Shown here piece by piece: positions 42,269-50,456 of a stretch of DNA of 51,604 nucleotides. This DNA comes from Candidatus Binatota bacterium (GTDB lineage: Bacteria; Desulfobacterota; Binatia; UBA1149): the NCBI GenBank assembly GCA_012960245.1, contig DUBO01000043.1, positions 23,908-75,511 on the forward strand, given 5' to 3'. Numbering within the stretch: the stretch's first letter is position 1; every line of letters starts with the position of its first letter. The notes below the pieces were generated by a model that saw only the letters and a list, made by a program, of their open reading frames with translations, was not told the origin of the DNA and did not search any database. A program made the position numbers and the translations under genes.

Positions 42269-43720
42269 ATGCGGGTATCGTTGGCGGCGCGGGTCGCCGT
42301 TAGTTCATTTTTAAACGCTGGCGTGATGACGGCGACGTCTTTCGCGCTGGCAGTGGGGTTTGCGGTCGGGGCGGGGCCGTCCTCGGCCCAGGTCAGCGCA
42401 CAGGTGGGCTACATTTACGATAGCCAGCTGCTGGGCGACACCACCCAGGGTTGCGTAGCGGCAGCTCCCGGGGGCATTTTTGTCGCCGTTGGACCCGGTT
42501 TCACTGCTGGCGCGCAGCAGCTGGTGTTTGTCACTCCCTCGGGAGCCGAGCGTGTGCTGGCCAGCGGCTTCAATTCGATTTCTCACTGCGCTTACGATTC
42601 GGCTGCCGACGTTCTCTACCTGGCCGACAACGCCCTCGAGACCGGCGGTGTCACGGGCGACACGGTGTTTGCGCTGGGCCAGGCTTCTACTGCTTCGGGG
42701 CTGACCGCGCTGGGCAACGAACTGGTGGCTGCGGGTACGATACCCTCGGCCTCGGGTGTGGCCGTGGGCCCGGCGGGCGCGGTCTACGTTGGCGACGCCG
42801 TTGGCAATGGCGCGGGGCGCGTGGTGGCGCTGAGCAGCAGCGGCGCGACGGATTTCGTAGCCTCGGGCATCGATTTTACTTCCGGCCTGGCTTTCGACAG
42901 CGACGGCAGCCTGCTGGTGGCCGAATCCACGGGTAGCTTCGAGTCGAAGATCAGCCGTTACGATTCCAGCGGTAGCTTTGTTGAGACGGTGTCCGGACCG
43001 ACCTTTGCCCACGGAAGCTACGACCTCGCCTTTGACCGTGACGGCAGCCTGCTGGTAACGGGCTCTTTCGGCGGCGACGTTGTCCGGCTGGCGGCGGGTG
43101 GCGGCAGTTCTTCTTTCGCATCGGGCCTGACCTTTACTTCTGGTCTCGACATCGATGCTTTCACGGGCCGCGTTGTAATGCTGTCATCGACCTTCAGCGG
43201 GGAAGATGAAGACAGCTCCCTTCACATGTTCACTCCGGTGGACTCGTTGGTGGCCGGGCGCGGGCACCCCGAGCGCAACTGCCTGGTCGAGTTCTACGGG
43301 CTGGAGCTGCTACCGCGCAAGCCGGGACGCCCGGCCAGGCACGCTATCTGTCGCGACGGTGACCCCTGCGACGCCGACCGACTGGTCAACCAGTCCTGCC
43401 TGTTTCCCGTAGGGATCTGCGCCAATGTCGTTGACGTCGACCTGCCCGACTGCAGCAGCAACGGCCTGGCCTCTATCACCCTGGACGCCAGGCCGGCGTC
43501 GGCCGAGCTGGCGGAGCTGGCGACCCGTCTTTCGGCTGCCTTACCCTTGAGCGAGTCGAGCTGTGCGTTCAGTGACGGCCTGCGCGTTGACCTCAGGCTG
43601 CGGCCGTCGGGCGTATTCAAAAAAAGCCGAGCGCGCGTTCGCAGCCGTGCCCTTGGAGTTGACGTCGGCATGCGCGATCGCGACAAGGTCAAGCTGCTGT
43701 GCCTTCCGGCGGTAGGGTGA
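42269..43720 (+). CDS. Secreted beta-propeller protein under B12-riboswitch control
   Basis: 483 aa from ATG 42269 with an AGGAGG site. Signal peptide about 1-42 (VAVSSFLNAGVMTATSFALAVGFAVG ... AQ; quoted in parts). Residues about 50-370 are NHL/SMP-30-like propeller blades: ASGVAVGPAGAVYVGDAV, TSGLAFDSDGSLLVAES, SYDLAFDRDGSLLVTGS, TSGLDIDAFTGRVVMLSS. The C-terminal part has several cysteines (CRDGDPCDADRL, NQSCLFPVGIC). In Bacteroides the surface propeller BtuG captures cobalamin under the same kind of riboswitch; an analogous role is inferred here, with no sequence identity claimed. It overlaps the next gene at TGATG. Confidence 0.92.
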   Translation: MRVSLAARVAVSSFLNAGVMTATSFALAVGFAVGAGPSSAQVSAQVGYIYDSQLLGDTTQGCVAAAPGGIFVAVGPGFTAGAQQLVFVTPSGAERVLASGFNSISHCAYDSAADVLYLADNALETGGVTGDTVFALGQASTASGLTALGNELVAAGTIPSASGVAVGPAGAVYVGDAVGNGAGRVVALSSSGATDFVASGIDFTSGLAFDSDGSLLVAESTGSFESKISRYDSSGSFVETVSGPTFAHGSYDLAFDRDGSLLVTGSFGGDVVRLAAGGGSSSFASGLTFTSGLDIDAFTGRVVMLSSTFSGEDEDSSLHMFTPVDSLVAGRGHPERNCLVEFYGLELLPRKPGRPARHAICRDGDPCDADRLVNQSCLFPVGICANVVDVDLPDCSSNGLASITLDARPASAELAELATRLSAALPLSESSCAFSDGLRVDLRLRPSGVFKKSRARVRSRALGVDVGMRDRDKVKLLCLPAVG

Positions 43721-44622
43721 TGTCTTACCTCACGGCAAAGAATTGCTGCGCCGTTGCAGTGGCGGCCCTGCTGTTGTTGTCCGCGGCCGAGCTTTGCCTC
43801 GCCGCCGACCCCTGGGCCGATCGCGTGCGGAGTTTTCAGCCGGGCGCCGGCGCGGGTTTCGGCGCTGATCAGCTGCCCACCATTGTGCTGGGCCCTCCTG
43901 TTGGAGCTGGCGCGCTCGAAGGTTCGAGCCACGTCGTGTCGCTGGGTAACGGCGGCAGCCTGACGCTGTCTTTTCGCGACAACCTGGTTTTTGACGGGCC
44001 GGGCGACGATCTCGTCGTCTTCGAAAACGCTTTCTACGTGGGCGGCAACGCAGAACAGGTGTTCACCGAGTTCGCCTTCGTGGAAGTCAGCGACGACGGG
44101 CGGCGTTGGCTGCGGTTTGATTTCGACCCGGCCACTGGACTGGGGCTGGCCGGCCGGACGCCGGTGTGGGCGGGCGTAGAAGTCGACCCGCTGGGGCCCT
44201 CTGCTGGCGGTGACCGTTTTGATATTGCCGACCTGGGGCTCAGCTTCGTGCGTTACCTGAGACTGGTCGACGTGGATGGGCAGGTGGCCGACCTCGGCGA
44301 CAGCCTGCCTCCTGCGGGCAGTGCCGGCTTTGACCTCGACGCAGCCGCGGCACTCAACAGCAGCCGGCCCGGCAGGGTTCTCGGCCGCGTGTTGTCGGCG
44401 GGGGCGCCGGTAGCCGGGGCGCGTGTAAAACTGGTTCCACTCGGCGACGGGCGTCGACTCCGGCGAAGGACCCGCGCTTCGGGGCGCTTCAGGTTCGCGC
44501 GTGTTCTGCCCAGCGGTGACTACAGGCTCAAGGCCCGCCTGCCCGGCAAGCCATGGACGACGGCGCTTGTGTACCTTGACCTCGAGCAACTGTTGGTCTC
44601 CCGTGACCTGCAGCTGCAGTAG
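43720..44622 (+). CDS. Secreted cell-surface protein, second gene of the B12-riboswitch operon
   Basis: 300 aa; ATG 43720 overlaps the upstream stop by one base. The signal peptide (AVAVAALLLLSAAELCLAA) is followed by a beta-rich domain with LGNGGSLTLSFRDNLVFDGP and DDLVVFENAFYVGGNAE, then FVEVSDDGRRWLRF, a pattern I recall from cell-surface proteins encoded with B12-uptake genes. Residues about 225-300 form a small carboxypeptidase-regulatory-like domain (GRVLGRVLSAGAPVAGARVKL ... SGRFRFARVLPSGDYRLKA). It may anchor or assist the propeller. Exact function unknown. Confidence 0.9.
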   Translation: MSYLTAKNCCAVAVAALLLLSAAELCLAADPWADRVRSFQPGAGAGFGADQLPTIVLGPPVGAGALEGSSHVVSLGNGGSLTLSFRDNLVFDGPGDDLVVFENAFYVGGNAEQVFTEFAFVEVSDDGRRWLRFDFDPATGLGLAGRTPVWAGVEVDPLGPSAGGDRFDIADLGLSFVRYLRLVDVDGQVADLGDSLPPAGSAGFDLDAAAALNSSRPGRVLGRVLSAGAPVAGARVKLVPLGDGRRLRRRTRASGRFRFARVLPSGDYRLKARLPGKPWTTALVYLDLEQLLVSRDLQLQ

Positions 44623-44687
44623 GCGCTGCCCGCTGCCGGGCCAGCCGCTTGTGCAACCGCTGGCGGGCGAAGGTATAACTCGCCGCC

Positions 44688-45188
44688 ATGTCTGACACGC
44701 GCAGCTACAAGCAATTGCTCAGCCCGGCCGAGGTGCTTGAGCGCCACAGTGGCGGTCCCGACGACGGGGTATTTACCGACGGAAGCTGCGAGGGCAATCC
44801 TGGCCCGGGTGGTTGGGGCTGGGTGCGGGTGGACCAGGGCAACATCGTGGCGGAGCGCTGGGGCCGTGACCCTGCTACCACCAACAACCGCATGGAGCTG
44901 GCCGCCCTGATAGACGCCTACGGCGAAATCGGCGCCGCCGAGAGCGTGGTGGTCTACAGCGACAGCCAGATCTGCGTGAAGACGGTGAACGAGTGGGCCG
45001 CGGGTTGGAAGGCCCGCGGATGGAAACGAAAGGGTGGCCCCATAGCCAACCTCGAGCTGGTCAAGGAACTCTACGCCTTGGCGCAGGCGCATCCGGATGT
45101 GAATTTGCGCTGGATTCGCGCCCACGACGGTTCGCGTTGGAACGAGTACGTTGACGCGCTGGCCAACAGCTACATGCGCGAACGCTGA
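44688..45188 (+). CDS. rnhA: Ribonuclease HI
   Basis: 166 aa. It degrades RNA in RNA-DNA hybrids. Catalytic residues are complete: Asp in FTDGSCEGNPGPGGWG, Glu in NNRMELAA, Asp in YSDSQICVKT and the late Asp in NEYVDALA, with the flexible His in RAHDGSRWNE. About 25 extra N-terminal residues (SYKQLLSPAEVLERHSGG) precede the fold. The basic handle region (GWKARGWKRKGG) is present. A TATAAC box lies only 12 bases before the ATG and no ribosome site is visible, so a leaderless transcript is possible. Confidence 0.96.
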   Translation: MSDTRSYKQLLSPAEVLERHSGGPDDGVFTDGSCEGNPGPGGWGWVRVDQGNIVAERWGRDPATTNNRMELAALIDAYGEIGAAESVVVYSDSQICVKTVNEWAAGWKARGWKRKGGPIANLELVKELYALAQAHPDVNLRWIRAHDGSRWNEYVDALANSYMRER

Positions 45189-45218
45189 TCGCCGGTCGCT
45201 GTTGATTCAGCTGTTGGT

Positions 45219-46013
45219 TCAAGCGCGTTGGGGTCGCAGGGCGAGGCTGGCGAGGAACAGCAGCAGCGCCAGTACCACCATGGTCGGGCCCGCGGCGGTG
45301 TCTATGCGCCAGGAAAGCGCCAGTCCGGCCACGGCAGTGCCCGAGCCCAGGCTGGCGGCCAGGGCCAGCTGCCAGCGAAAGTTTATCGTCCACAGGGCGG
45401 CCGTCGCCGCCGGTATGACCAGCAGGGCTTCGATGAGCAGTATGCCAACCAGCCTCACACCCACGATCACCGTAACAGCGAGCAACACCAGCAGCAGGGC
45501 GTCAAGGCGGTCGACGGGTCGGCCATAAGCGCGGGCGATCTCCTCGTCGAAGGCGATGAGCAGCATCTCCCGAAAGAACAGCGCCAGTACCAGCAGGATG
45601 GCGGTCGCGGCAAGGGTGAGCAGCAACAGCTCGTTGCCGCTTATGGAGAGCACGTCGCCGAACAGGTAGGCGAACAGGTCCTGGCGGTAGCCGTCTTTCA
45701 AGCTCAACAACAGCAGCCCCAGCGCCATTGAGCCCGAGAAGAACACGCCTATGACGGTGTCTTCGCTCAAGGCTCCGCGCTTGGCGCTACGCTGCACCGC
45801 GAGCGCCACGATGACGGCAAAAACGGCGGCCGAAAGCACCGGATCGATGCCCGCGAGCAGCCCTATCGCTACCCCGGCGATGGCCGAATGGGAGATGCCC
45901 ACGCCGATAAAGGCAAGGCGCCTGAGGACGACAAAGAAACCCAGCGTGCCGCAGAGCAGGCCCGCCACCAGCGCCGCCGCGAGGGCTCTCTGCATGAAAG
46001 CGTATTCGAGCAT
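45219..46013 (-). CDS. znuB: Zinc/manganese ABC transporter permease
   Basis: 264 aa integral membrane protein of the ABC-3 family with about eight helices: ALAAALVAGLLCGTLGFFVVL, GVGISHSAIAGVAIGLLAGIDPVL, VGVRLVGILLIEALLVIPAATA, ending in ALLLFLASLALRP. The SHSAIAG segment is typical of ZnuB-type permeases. Its start overlaps the stop of the ATPase gene by one base (TGATG), so the three genes form an operon in the order A-C-B. Confidence 0.95.
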   Translation of the reverse strand: MLEYAFMQRALAAALVAGLLCGTLGFFVVLRRLAFIGVGISHSAIAGVAIGLLAGIDPVLSAAVFAVIVALAVQRSAKRGALSEDTVIGVFFSGSMALGLLLLSLKDGYRQDLFAYLFGDVLSISGNELLLLTLAATAILLVLALFFREMLLIAFDEEIARAYGRPVDRLDALLLVLLAVTVIVGVRLVGILLIEALLVIPAATAALWTINFRWQLALAASLGSGTAVAGLALSWRIDTAAGPTMVVLALLLFLASLALRPQRA

Positions 46014-46840
46014 CAGTCCTTTGTGCCGTCGTTGTCGGTGTGGGAGTGCTCCGGGCCGGTGGCGTGATCATGGAAGGCGAACTCACCGGCGAGGAAGTTG
46101 AACTCGCAGCTGTAGGCTTCGCGCAGCGCGTGGCTGTGCACCACGTCGGCCGGGTTGCCGTGCGTGTGCATGCGCTGGTTGATGCACACCAGCTGGTCGG
46201 CCTGACCGGCCAGTGCCAGCAGGTCGTGCGACACCGCCACCACGGTGAGCCCGAGTTGCTCCTGCAGGCGCCGCAGCAGGGCGTAGAATTCGTGCTCGGC
46301 CGGCAGGTCAAGGCCGGCCGTGGGCTCGTCGAGCACGAGCAGTCGGGTGCTGGCACAGAGGGCCTGGGCGAGCAGCACGCGCCGTTGTTCGCCTCCCGAG
46401 AGTTGACCGACGGGTCGCTGCTGGCGGTCGGCCAGCCCCACCCAGTCGAGCGACCTCGCAACTTCTTTCCAGTCGTCAGCGCGCGGTCGCTTGAAGGGAC
46501 CGAGGCAACACAGGCGACCCATCATGACCACGTCGGCCACGGTGGCCGGAAAGCGTGGGTCGATGGATTGACGCTGGGGAACGTAACCGAAGGCGTGCGG
46601 GTCCTGCCCTTCGGTACCCGGTTCGATTCCGAACACGCGTACGCTGCCCGAGCTCACCGGCCACAGGCCGAGTAATACTTTGAGCAGGGTGGTCTTGCCC
46701 GCGCCGTTCGGGCCCACGATGCCCAGGAACTGGCCGGCCGTGACCGACAGGCTTATGTCCTGGAGTACGTTGCGGCCGGCCCGCTCAACGCTGACATCGA
46801 TGAGCTCGACAACCGCTTGCTGGCTGTCGGCCAGGCTCAC
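46013..46840 (-). CDS. znuC: Zinc/manganese ABC transporter ATP-binding protein
   Basis: 275 aa, GTG start overlapping the znuA stop (GTGA). Walker A GPNGAGKTTLLKVLLG, the Q-loop region FGYVPQRQSIDPRFP typical of metal-type ABC ATPases, signature LSGGEQRRVLLAQAL, Walker B LLVLDEPTAGLD and the switch His in VAVSHDLLAL. The C-terminal tail is His-rich (FHDHATGPEHSHTDNDG), which would fit metal sensing or binding. It powers uptake through the ZnuB permease. Confidence 0.96.
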   Translation of the reverse strand: MSLADSQQAVVELIDVSVERAGRNVLQDISLSVTAGQFLGIVGPNGAGKTTLLKVLLGLWPVSSGSVRVFGIEPGTEGQDPHAFGYVPQRQSIDPRFPATVADVVMMGRLCCLGPFKRPRADDWKEVARSLDWVGLADRQQRPVGQLSGGEQRRVLLAQALCASTRLLVLDEPTAGLDLPAEHEFYALLRRLQEQLGLTVVAVSHDLLALAGQADQLVCINQRMHTHGNPADVVHSHALREAYSCEFNFLAGEFAFHDHATGPEHSHTDNDGTKD

Positions 46841-47823
46841 TGTTGTGCTCCACAGGCCGACGCAAAAGCTCCGGCCAGCGCGCGCATGAGCGCAAAGTAG
46901 TCGCCGCGCGACGGATCGCGCGGGTCACCCAGGGGGTCAGCTGTTACCACTGTGGCCGAGAACTCCTTTGCCAGCGTGACGGCGTTGCGACGCCCGACAC
47001 GCGGCTGCACAAGTATAGCCGGTACCGAGTGGCGACGCGCGGATTCGACCAGCGCGGCCAGTTGGCGGGCCGAGGCACCGGCACCGGGTGAGTGTTCGAC
47101 GATGCCCAGTTCCTCGAGGTCGTAGCGGCCGGCAAACCACGGCCACGCGTCGTGCCAGGCCAGGTAGTATCGGCAGTGCGCAGCGTTGAGGGTGTCACGA
47201 ATCTGCTCGTCGAGCTGGCCGAGCTGGTGGGCCAGTGACTGTCCACGCGCCTGGTAGTACTCGGCACCACCAGGATCGAGGCTCACAAGCGCGTCGACCA
47301 GGGCCGGCAACACGTGGTCGCGTACCAGCAGCGGGTCGAGCCACAGGTGGGGGTCGCGGTCTGTTTGGCCTTCGTGGTGGGCGTGGCCTTCGTGGTGGGC
47401 GTGGCCAGCGGGCGAGGGCAGTCCGGGCAGCTCGCCGAGCACGAGCAACGCTGGCGCCGTTTCAGAGTCGGGCAGCAGTCGCCTTGCCCAGTCGTCGAGG
47501 CCGCCCACCATGACCAGCAGTCGGGCGGAGGCCAGGCGCTGCACGTGGCTGGGGCGGGGGGTAAAACCGTGGGGGTCATCGCCGGCAGTCAGCAGGGCCG
47601 ACGCGCTCACCCTGTCGCCGCCTGCTTCGTCCACGAGCCAGGCCAGGGGAAGCAGGCTCGTAATCACCGGCAGCGCGGCCTCGGCAAGTTCGTCGTTGGC
47701 AACCGGCTCGTTGGCAACCGGCTCGGATGACCGCCTGGCCACGAAGGCAAGCAATCCAATCACCAGCAGGGTGGTCGCCACCAGCAGCGCGGCGGTTCTG
47801 CGCATGGCCAACGTGGAACTCAT
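46837..47823 (-). CDS. znuA: Zinc/manganese ABC transporter substrate-binding protein
   Basis: 328 aa from ATG 47823; upstream open frame to 48072 is antisense to the SDR gene. N-terminal signal/anchor (RRTAALLVATTLLVIGLLAFVA). Cluster A-1 features: TSLLPLAWLVDEAGG, DDPHGFTPRPS (first metal His), the charged His loop HAHHEGHAHHEG near 140, DPHLWLDPLLV, and the late WHDAWPWFAGRYDL. The His-rich loop favours zinc. Two DNA duplications are visible in the gene: 18 bp x2 at 47367-47402 (the His loop) and 15 bp x2 at 47696-47725 (EPVAN repeated). Confidence 0.95.
   Translation of the reverse strand: MSSTLAMRRTAALLVATTLLVIGLLAFVARRSSEPVANEPVANDELAEAALPVITSLLPLAWLVDEAGGDRVSASALLTAGDDPHGFTPRPSHVQRLASARLLVMVGGLDDWARRLLPDSETAPALLVLGELPGLPSPAGHAHHEGHAHHEGQTDRDPHLWLDPLLVRDHVLPALVDALVSLDPGGAEYYQARGQSLAHQLGQLDEQIRDTLNAAHCRYYLAWHDAWPWFAGRYDLEELGIVEHSPGAGASARQLAALVESARRHSVPAILVQPRVGRRNAVTLAKEFSATVVTADPLGDPRDPSRGDYFALMRALAGAFASACGAQQ
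47367..47402. repeat. 18-bp in-frame tandem duplication in znuA
   Basis: GGCCTTCGTGGTGGGCGT occurs twice in succession and duplicates the HAHHEG unit of the metal-binding loop, increasing the number of histidines. A second in-frame duplication of 15 bp lies at 47696-47725 of the same gene. Confidence 0.9.
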
Positions 47824-47873
47824 GTTTCTATGATCATGCCTGCCCGACCCGTCGACGGGGTTCGCGGGCACGG

Positions 47874-48620
47874 TCAGCTGCGGCCGAAGCCACCGCTCAC
47901 GCTTATGGCCTGCCCGGTTACCCAGGAGGCCTGCTCGGAGGCAAGAAAGGTTATCATCGCGGCTATGTCCTGCGGCCGTCCCAGGCGGCCCAGCGGGTAG
48001 AAGCCCGCCGCTCGCGCGCGGGACTGCTCGTCGAGGTAGGCGATCATGGGTGTGTCGGTCACCCCGGGGCACACCGCGTTGACGTTTATGTTGTAGCGTC
48101 CGAGTTCGAGCGCCAGCCCGCGCACCAACGATATGACAGCGCCCTTGGTGCTGCCGTAAACAGCCATGCGTTTCTCGTTGCCCTTGCCTGCCTCGGACGC
48201 CAGCGCGACGATGTTGCCCGACTGTTGCTCGACCATAATCTCCGAAGCCGCCCGGCAGCAGTTCATCGTGCCCAGCAGGTTGATGTCGATCAGTGCTTTC
48301 CAGTCTTCCGGGGTTTCGTCCTTGAAGAAGTCTATGCCACCGCCAATCCCGGCCGAGGTGACGAGTACGTCGAGCTGTCCCCAGGTTGATGCTGCGTCGG
48401 CGGCCGCGGCCTTGCAGGCGTCGAAGTCGCGAACGTCGAGTACAACGCCGAGTGTTTCGTGTGCCGAGGTTTCTTCGAGGGCCGTCGCCAGGGCCTGCTC
48501 GTTGACGTCGGCCAGCAGTACGCGGGCGCCCTCATCGAGCATGTAGTCGACCGTGCAGCGCCCCAGCCCCGAGGCTGCGCCGGTTATCAATACGACCTTG
48601 TCACGTAGTCCCAGTTCCAT
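47874..48620 (-). CDS. Short-chain dehydrogenase/reductase
   Basis: 248 aa. Cofactor motif ITGAASGLGR at about 13-22, TSAGIGGG, YGSTKGA carrying the YxxxK catalytic pair, VCPGVTDTPM and the C-terminal WVTGQAISVSGGFGRS, all intact. It is a classical SDR with unknown alcohol or ketone substrate. It lies 50 bp upstream of znuA on the same strand, so read-through into the zinc operon is possible, though no functional link is apparent. Confidence 0.94.
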   Translation of the reverse strand: MELGLRDKVVLITGAASGLGRCTVDYMLDEGARVLLADVNEQALATALEETSAHETLGVVLDVRDFDACKAAAADAASTWGQLDVLVTSAGIGGGIDFFKDETPEDWKALIDINLLGTMNCCRAASEIMVEQQSGNIVALASEAGKGNEKRMAVYGSTKGAVISLVRGLALELGRYNINVNAVCPGVTDTPMIAYLDEQSRARAAGFYPLGRLGRPQDIAAMITFLASEQASWVTGQAISVSGGFGRS

Positions 48621-48671
48621 GGCGGTTCTCCCGCGCCGAAACTAGGCCCGCACTCGCGTGCTTTCAAGCAC

Positions 48672-48686
48672 CGGGCTTTCAGCCCG
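48672..48686 (-). terminator. Weak hairpin after the dockerin-repeat gene
   Basis: CGGGCT-TTC-AGCCCG forms a six-base-pair stem 18 bp beyond the stop codon at 48705, with no T-run on the minus strand. It may contribute to RNA 3'-end formation but is not a full intrinsic terminator. Confidence 0.3.
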
Positions 48687-48704
48687 AGGCGACAGGGGAG
48701 CCGT

Positions 48705-50210
48705 TTAGAAAGGGCAGTTGAGCGTGACGGGCAATCCGACCGCGACCTGGAGTACCATCAGCGCGTCGGTCGAGGCCACGGCGCCACTGGAATCCGTGTC
48801 ACATACCTCGAGCTCGCAGCTTTCGAGGCCCACCGAGGACCTGAGTATATACGAAGAGTCGAGTGCTGTAACCGTGCCGGAGTCGTTGGGGTCGCCGCAG
48901 GCCACGCGTTGGCAGCTGTGGTCGCAAAGCTCGCCCGAGTCCCACTCGGTGTCGCCGTCATCGCACTGCTCGAGTGCGTCCAGCGTCCCGTTGCCGCAGG
49001 TGATGCTCAGGCGCGGGCATTCAATCTCCACGTCCAGTCCCACGGCCGCTTGCAGAAGCAGCAGCGAATCGGTCGCCGATACCCGGCCGTTGCTGTCCAC
49101 GTCGCAGACTTCGAGCGCGCAGGAATCCAGTCCAACAGCTACCCTGAGGGTGAACAGGGCGTCGATGACGCTCACCGCTCCACGCGAATCGTCCGGGTCA
49201 CCGCAGAGTACGGCAGCGCAGTTGTTGCGGCAGGACTCGCCGATCTCGTGGGCGCGGTCTCCGTCGTCGCAACGCTCGCCTATCTCGATGAGCCCGTTAC
49301 CACAGGGAGAGGTGTCGGGGTGTATGAGGTCGATGACCTGGAAAACCGGGTCGTGGTGAGTATCAAACAGGCAGTCTACCAGCGCGGCCAGCGAGAAGAC
49401 CGGAGCCTGCGGGTTTACGCACTCGTTGGGAAAACCAAGCTCGGACAGGTCGATGGCCCGGCAGTTTCCCGGCAGCTGGCGAAGCAACTTGTTGTGCGCC
49501 ACGCGCAGGTTCTCGTCGGTGCCTGGGTGACCGGTCGCCGTGGCATCGAGTTCTTCCTCGGCCCTGCACTCGGTGCTGGCCGGCACTTTGCCGCGCTCCT
49601 GCTTCGAAAGGCAGCGTTCGCGTGAGCGAAACTCGTTGGTGACCATGTCGGCCGCTTTGTGAGCGAGCAGGTCCTGGCACTCCCTCTGTCCCCTGCTGAG
49701 CTCGAGCTCGAGAACGGGGTACTCAACGCGCAGCATGTTGGCTATGTACTGGTCCACGGCAACGATGATGCACTGCTGGTGGTCGAGCGCCGTGTAGGCA
49801 AGGCTGTCGAAGCCGGTGCAGAAGCCGGGCCAGCCCAGCGCCAGCAAGCTCATGCCGGTGCAGCTGCGGTCGATTCGTTTGCCGAAAAGCTTGCGGGCCC
49901 TGACCAGGCGGTTATCGGTTGATTCGTTGCCGGTGGGCTCATCGGCTACCGCCAGGCAGTCGGTCTCGGCCGGAAGCTGGCCCCGCACCACGTCGCGCCT
50001 GCAGGCCTGGCGGGCGTTGAGCGTGGAAACCATGTATTCGGTGGTGGCAAAACCGGCCTTGTTGCGGCACAGGGTTAGCTCATCACTGAGCTGGGCGTGG
50101 GCCATTGCAGCCGGCAGCAGCAGTGCGGCCGCTGCCAGCAGAGAAAAAGTTGCGGCTTTGCAAAAAGCTGGCCTGTGAAAAAACGACCTGTAATTTATGA
50201 CTGAACGCAT
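48705..50210 (-). CDS. Secreted protein with dockerin-like EF-hand repeats and CGNG..CDDGD motifs
   Basis: 501 aa from ATG 50210; a much longer frame upstream is antisense to mrp and spurious. Signal peptide near residues 1-40 (LLAAAALLLPAAMAHAQ). Residues about 45-300 form a Cys-containing helical region of unknown type. Then come CGNGLIEIGERCDDGD at about 303, a dockerin type I-like pair of calcium loops (VIDALFTLRVAVGLD, VDSNGRVSATDSLLLLQAAVGL), a second CGNGTLDALEQCDDGD, and a second pair (LDSSYILRSSVGLE, TDSSGAVASTDALMVLQVAVGL). Such modules occur widely in secreted proteins of this lineage without cellulosomes. An extracellular, calcium-stabilised role is inferred. Confidence 0.92.
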   Translation of the reverse strand: MRSVINYRSFFHRPAFCKAATFSLLAAAALLLPAAMAHAQLSDELTLCRNKAGFATTEYMVSTLNARQACRRDVVRGQLPAETDCLAVADEPTGNESTDNRLVRARKLFGKRIDRSCTGMSLLALGWPGFCTGFDSLAYTALDHQQCIIVAVDQYIANMLRVEYPVLELELSRGQRECQDLLAHKAADMVTNEFRSRERCLSKQERGKVPASTECRAEEELDATATGHPGTDENLRVAHNKLLRQLPGNCRAIDLSELGFPNECVNPQAPVFSLAALVDCLFDTHHDPVFQVIDLIHPDTSPCGNGLIEIGERCDDGDRAHEIGESCRNNCAAVLCGDPDDSRGAVSVIDALFTLRVAVGLDSCALEVCDVDSNGRVSATDSLLLLQAAVGLDVEIECPRLSITCGNGTLDALEQCDDGDTEWDSGELCDHSCQRVACGDPNDSGTVTALDSSYILRSSVGLESCELEVCDTDSSGAVASTDALMVLQVAVGLPVTLNCPF

Positions 50211-50219
50211 AGTTGTGTA

Positions 50220-50231
50220 CCCCGAAAGGGG
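50220..50231. repeat. CCCC-GAAA-GGGG mini-hairpin upstream of a gene start
   Basis: It lies 10 bp before the start codon of the dockerin-repeat gene (minus strand), in the position of its ribosome site. It is the same motif as at 30438 and 50430. Confidence 0.4.
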
Positions 50232-50429
50232 GGCTGCTCCTGCCAGCGACGTTAGCCCTGATTTCAGACAAGCGTCAAGGCGCCAATAGCCGTTGTTCTC
50301 GGCACGTATGCCGGAGTCGCCGCGCAGACAGCACTGGCTTGACTCCGCAGGCCGTGACGGCGAATCACTGACCATGCCCTTGGAGGTCTTCAATGGCAGT
50401 TGCCGGGGCGTTTGCGTTTCTCCGGCTAC

Positions 50430-50443
50430 CCCCCGAAAGGGGG
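50430..50443 (+). repeat. CCCCC-GAAA-GGGGG hairpin at the mrp ribosome site
   Basis: A five-base-pair stem closed by a GAAA tetraloop is followed immediately by the purine-rich AGAGGG ribosome site and ATG 50457. It could mask or position the ribosome site. No T-run follows, so it is not a terminator. Confidence 0.45.
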
Positions 50444-50456
50444 AGAGGGCGATAAA

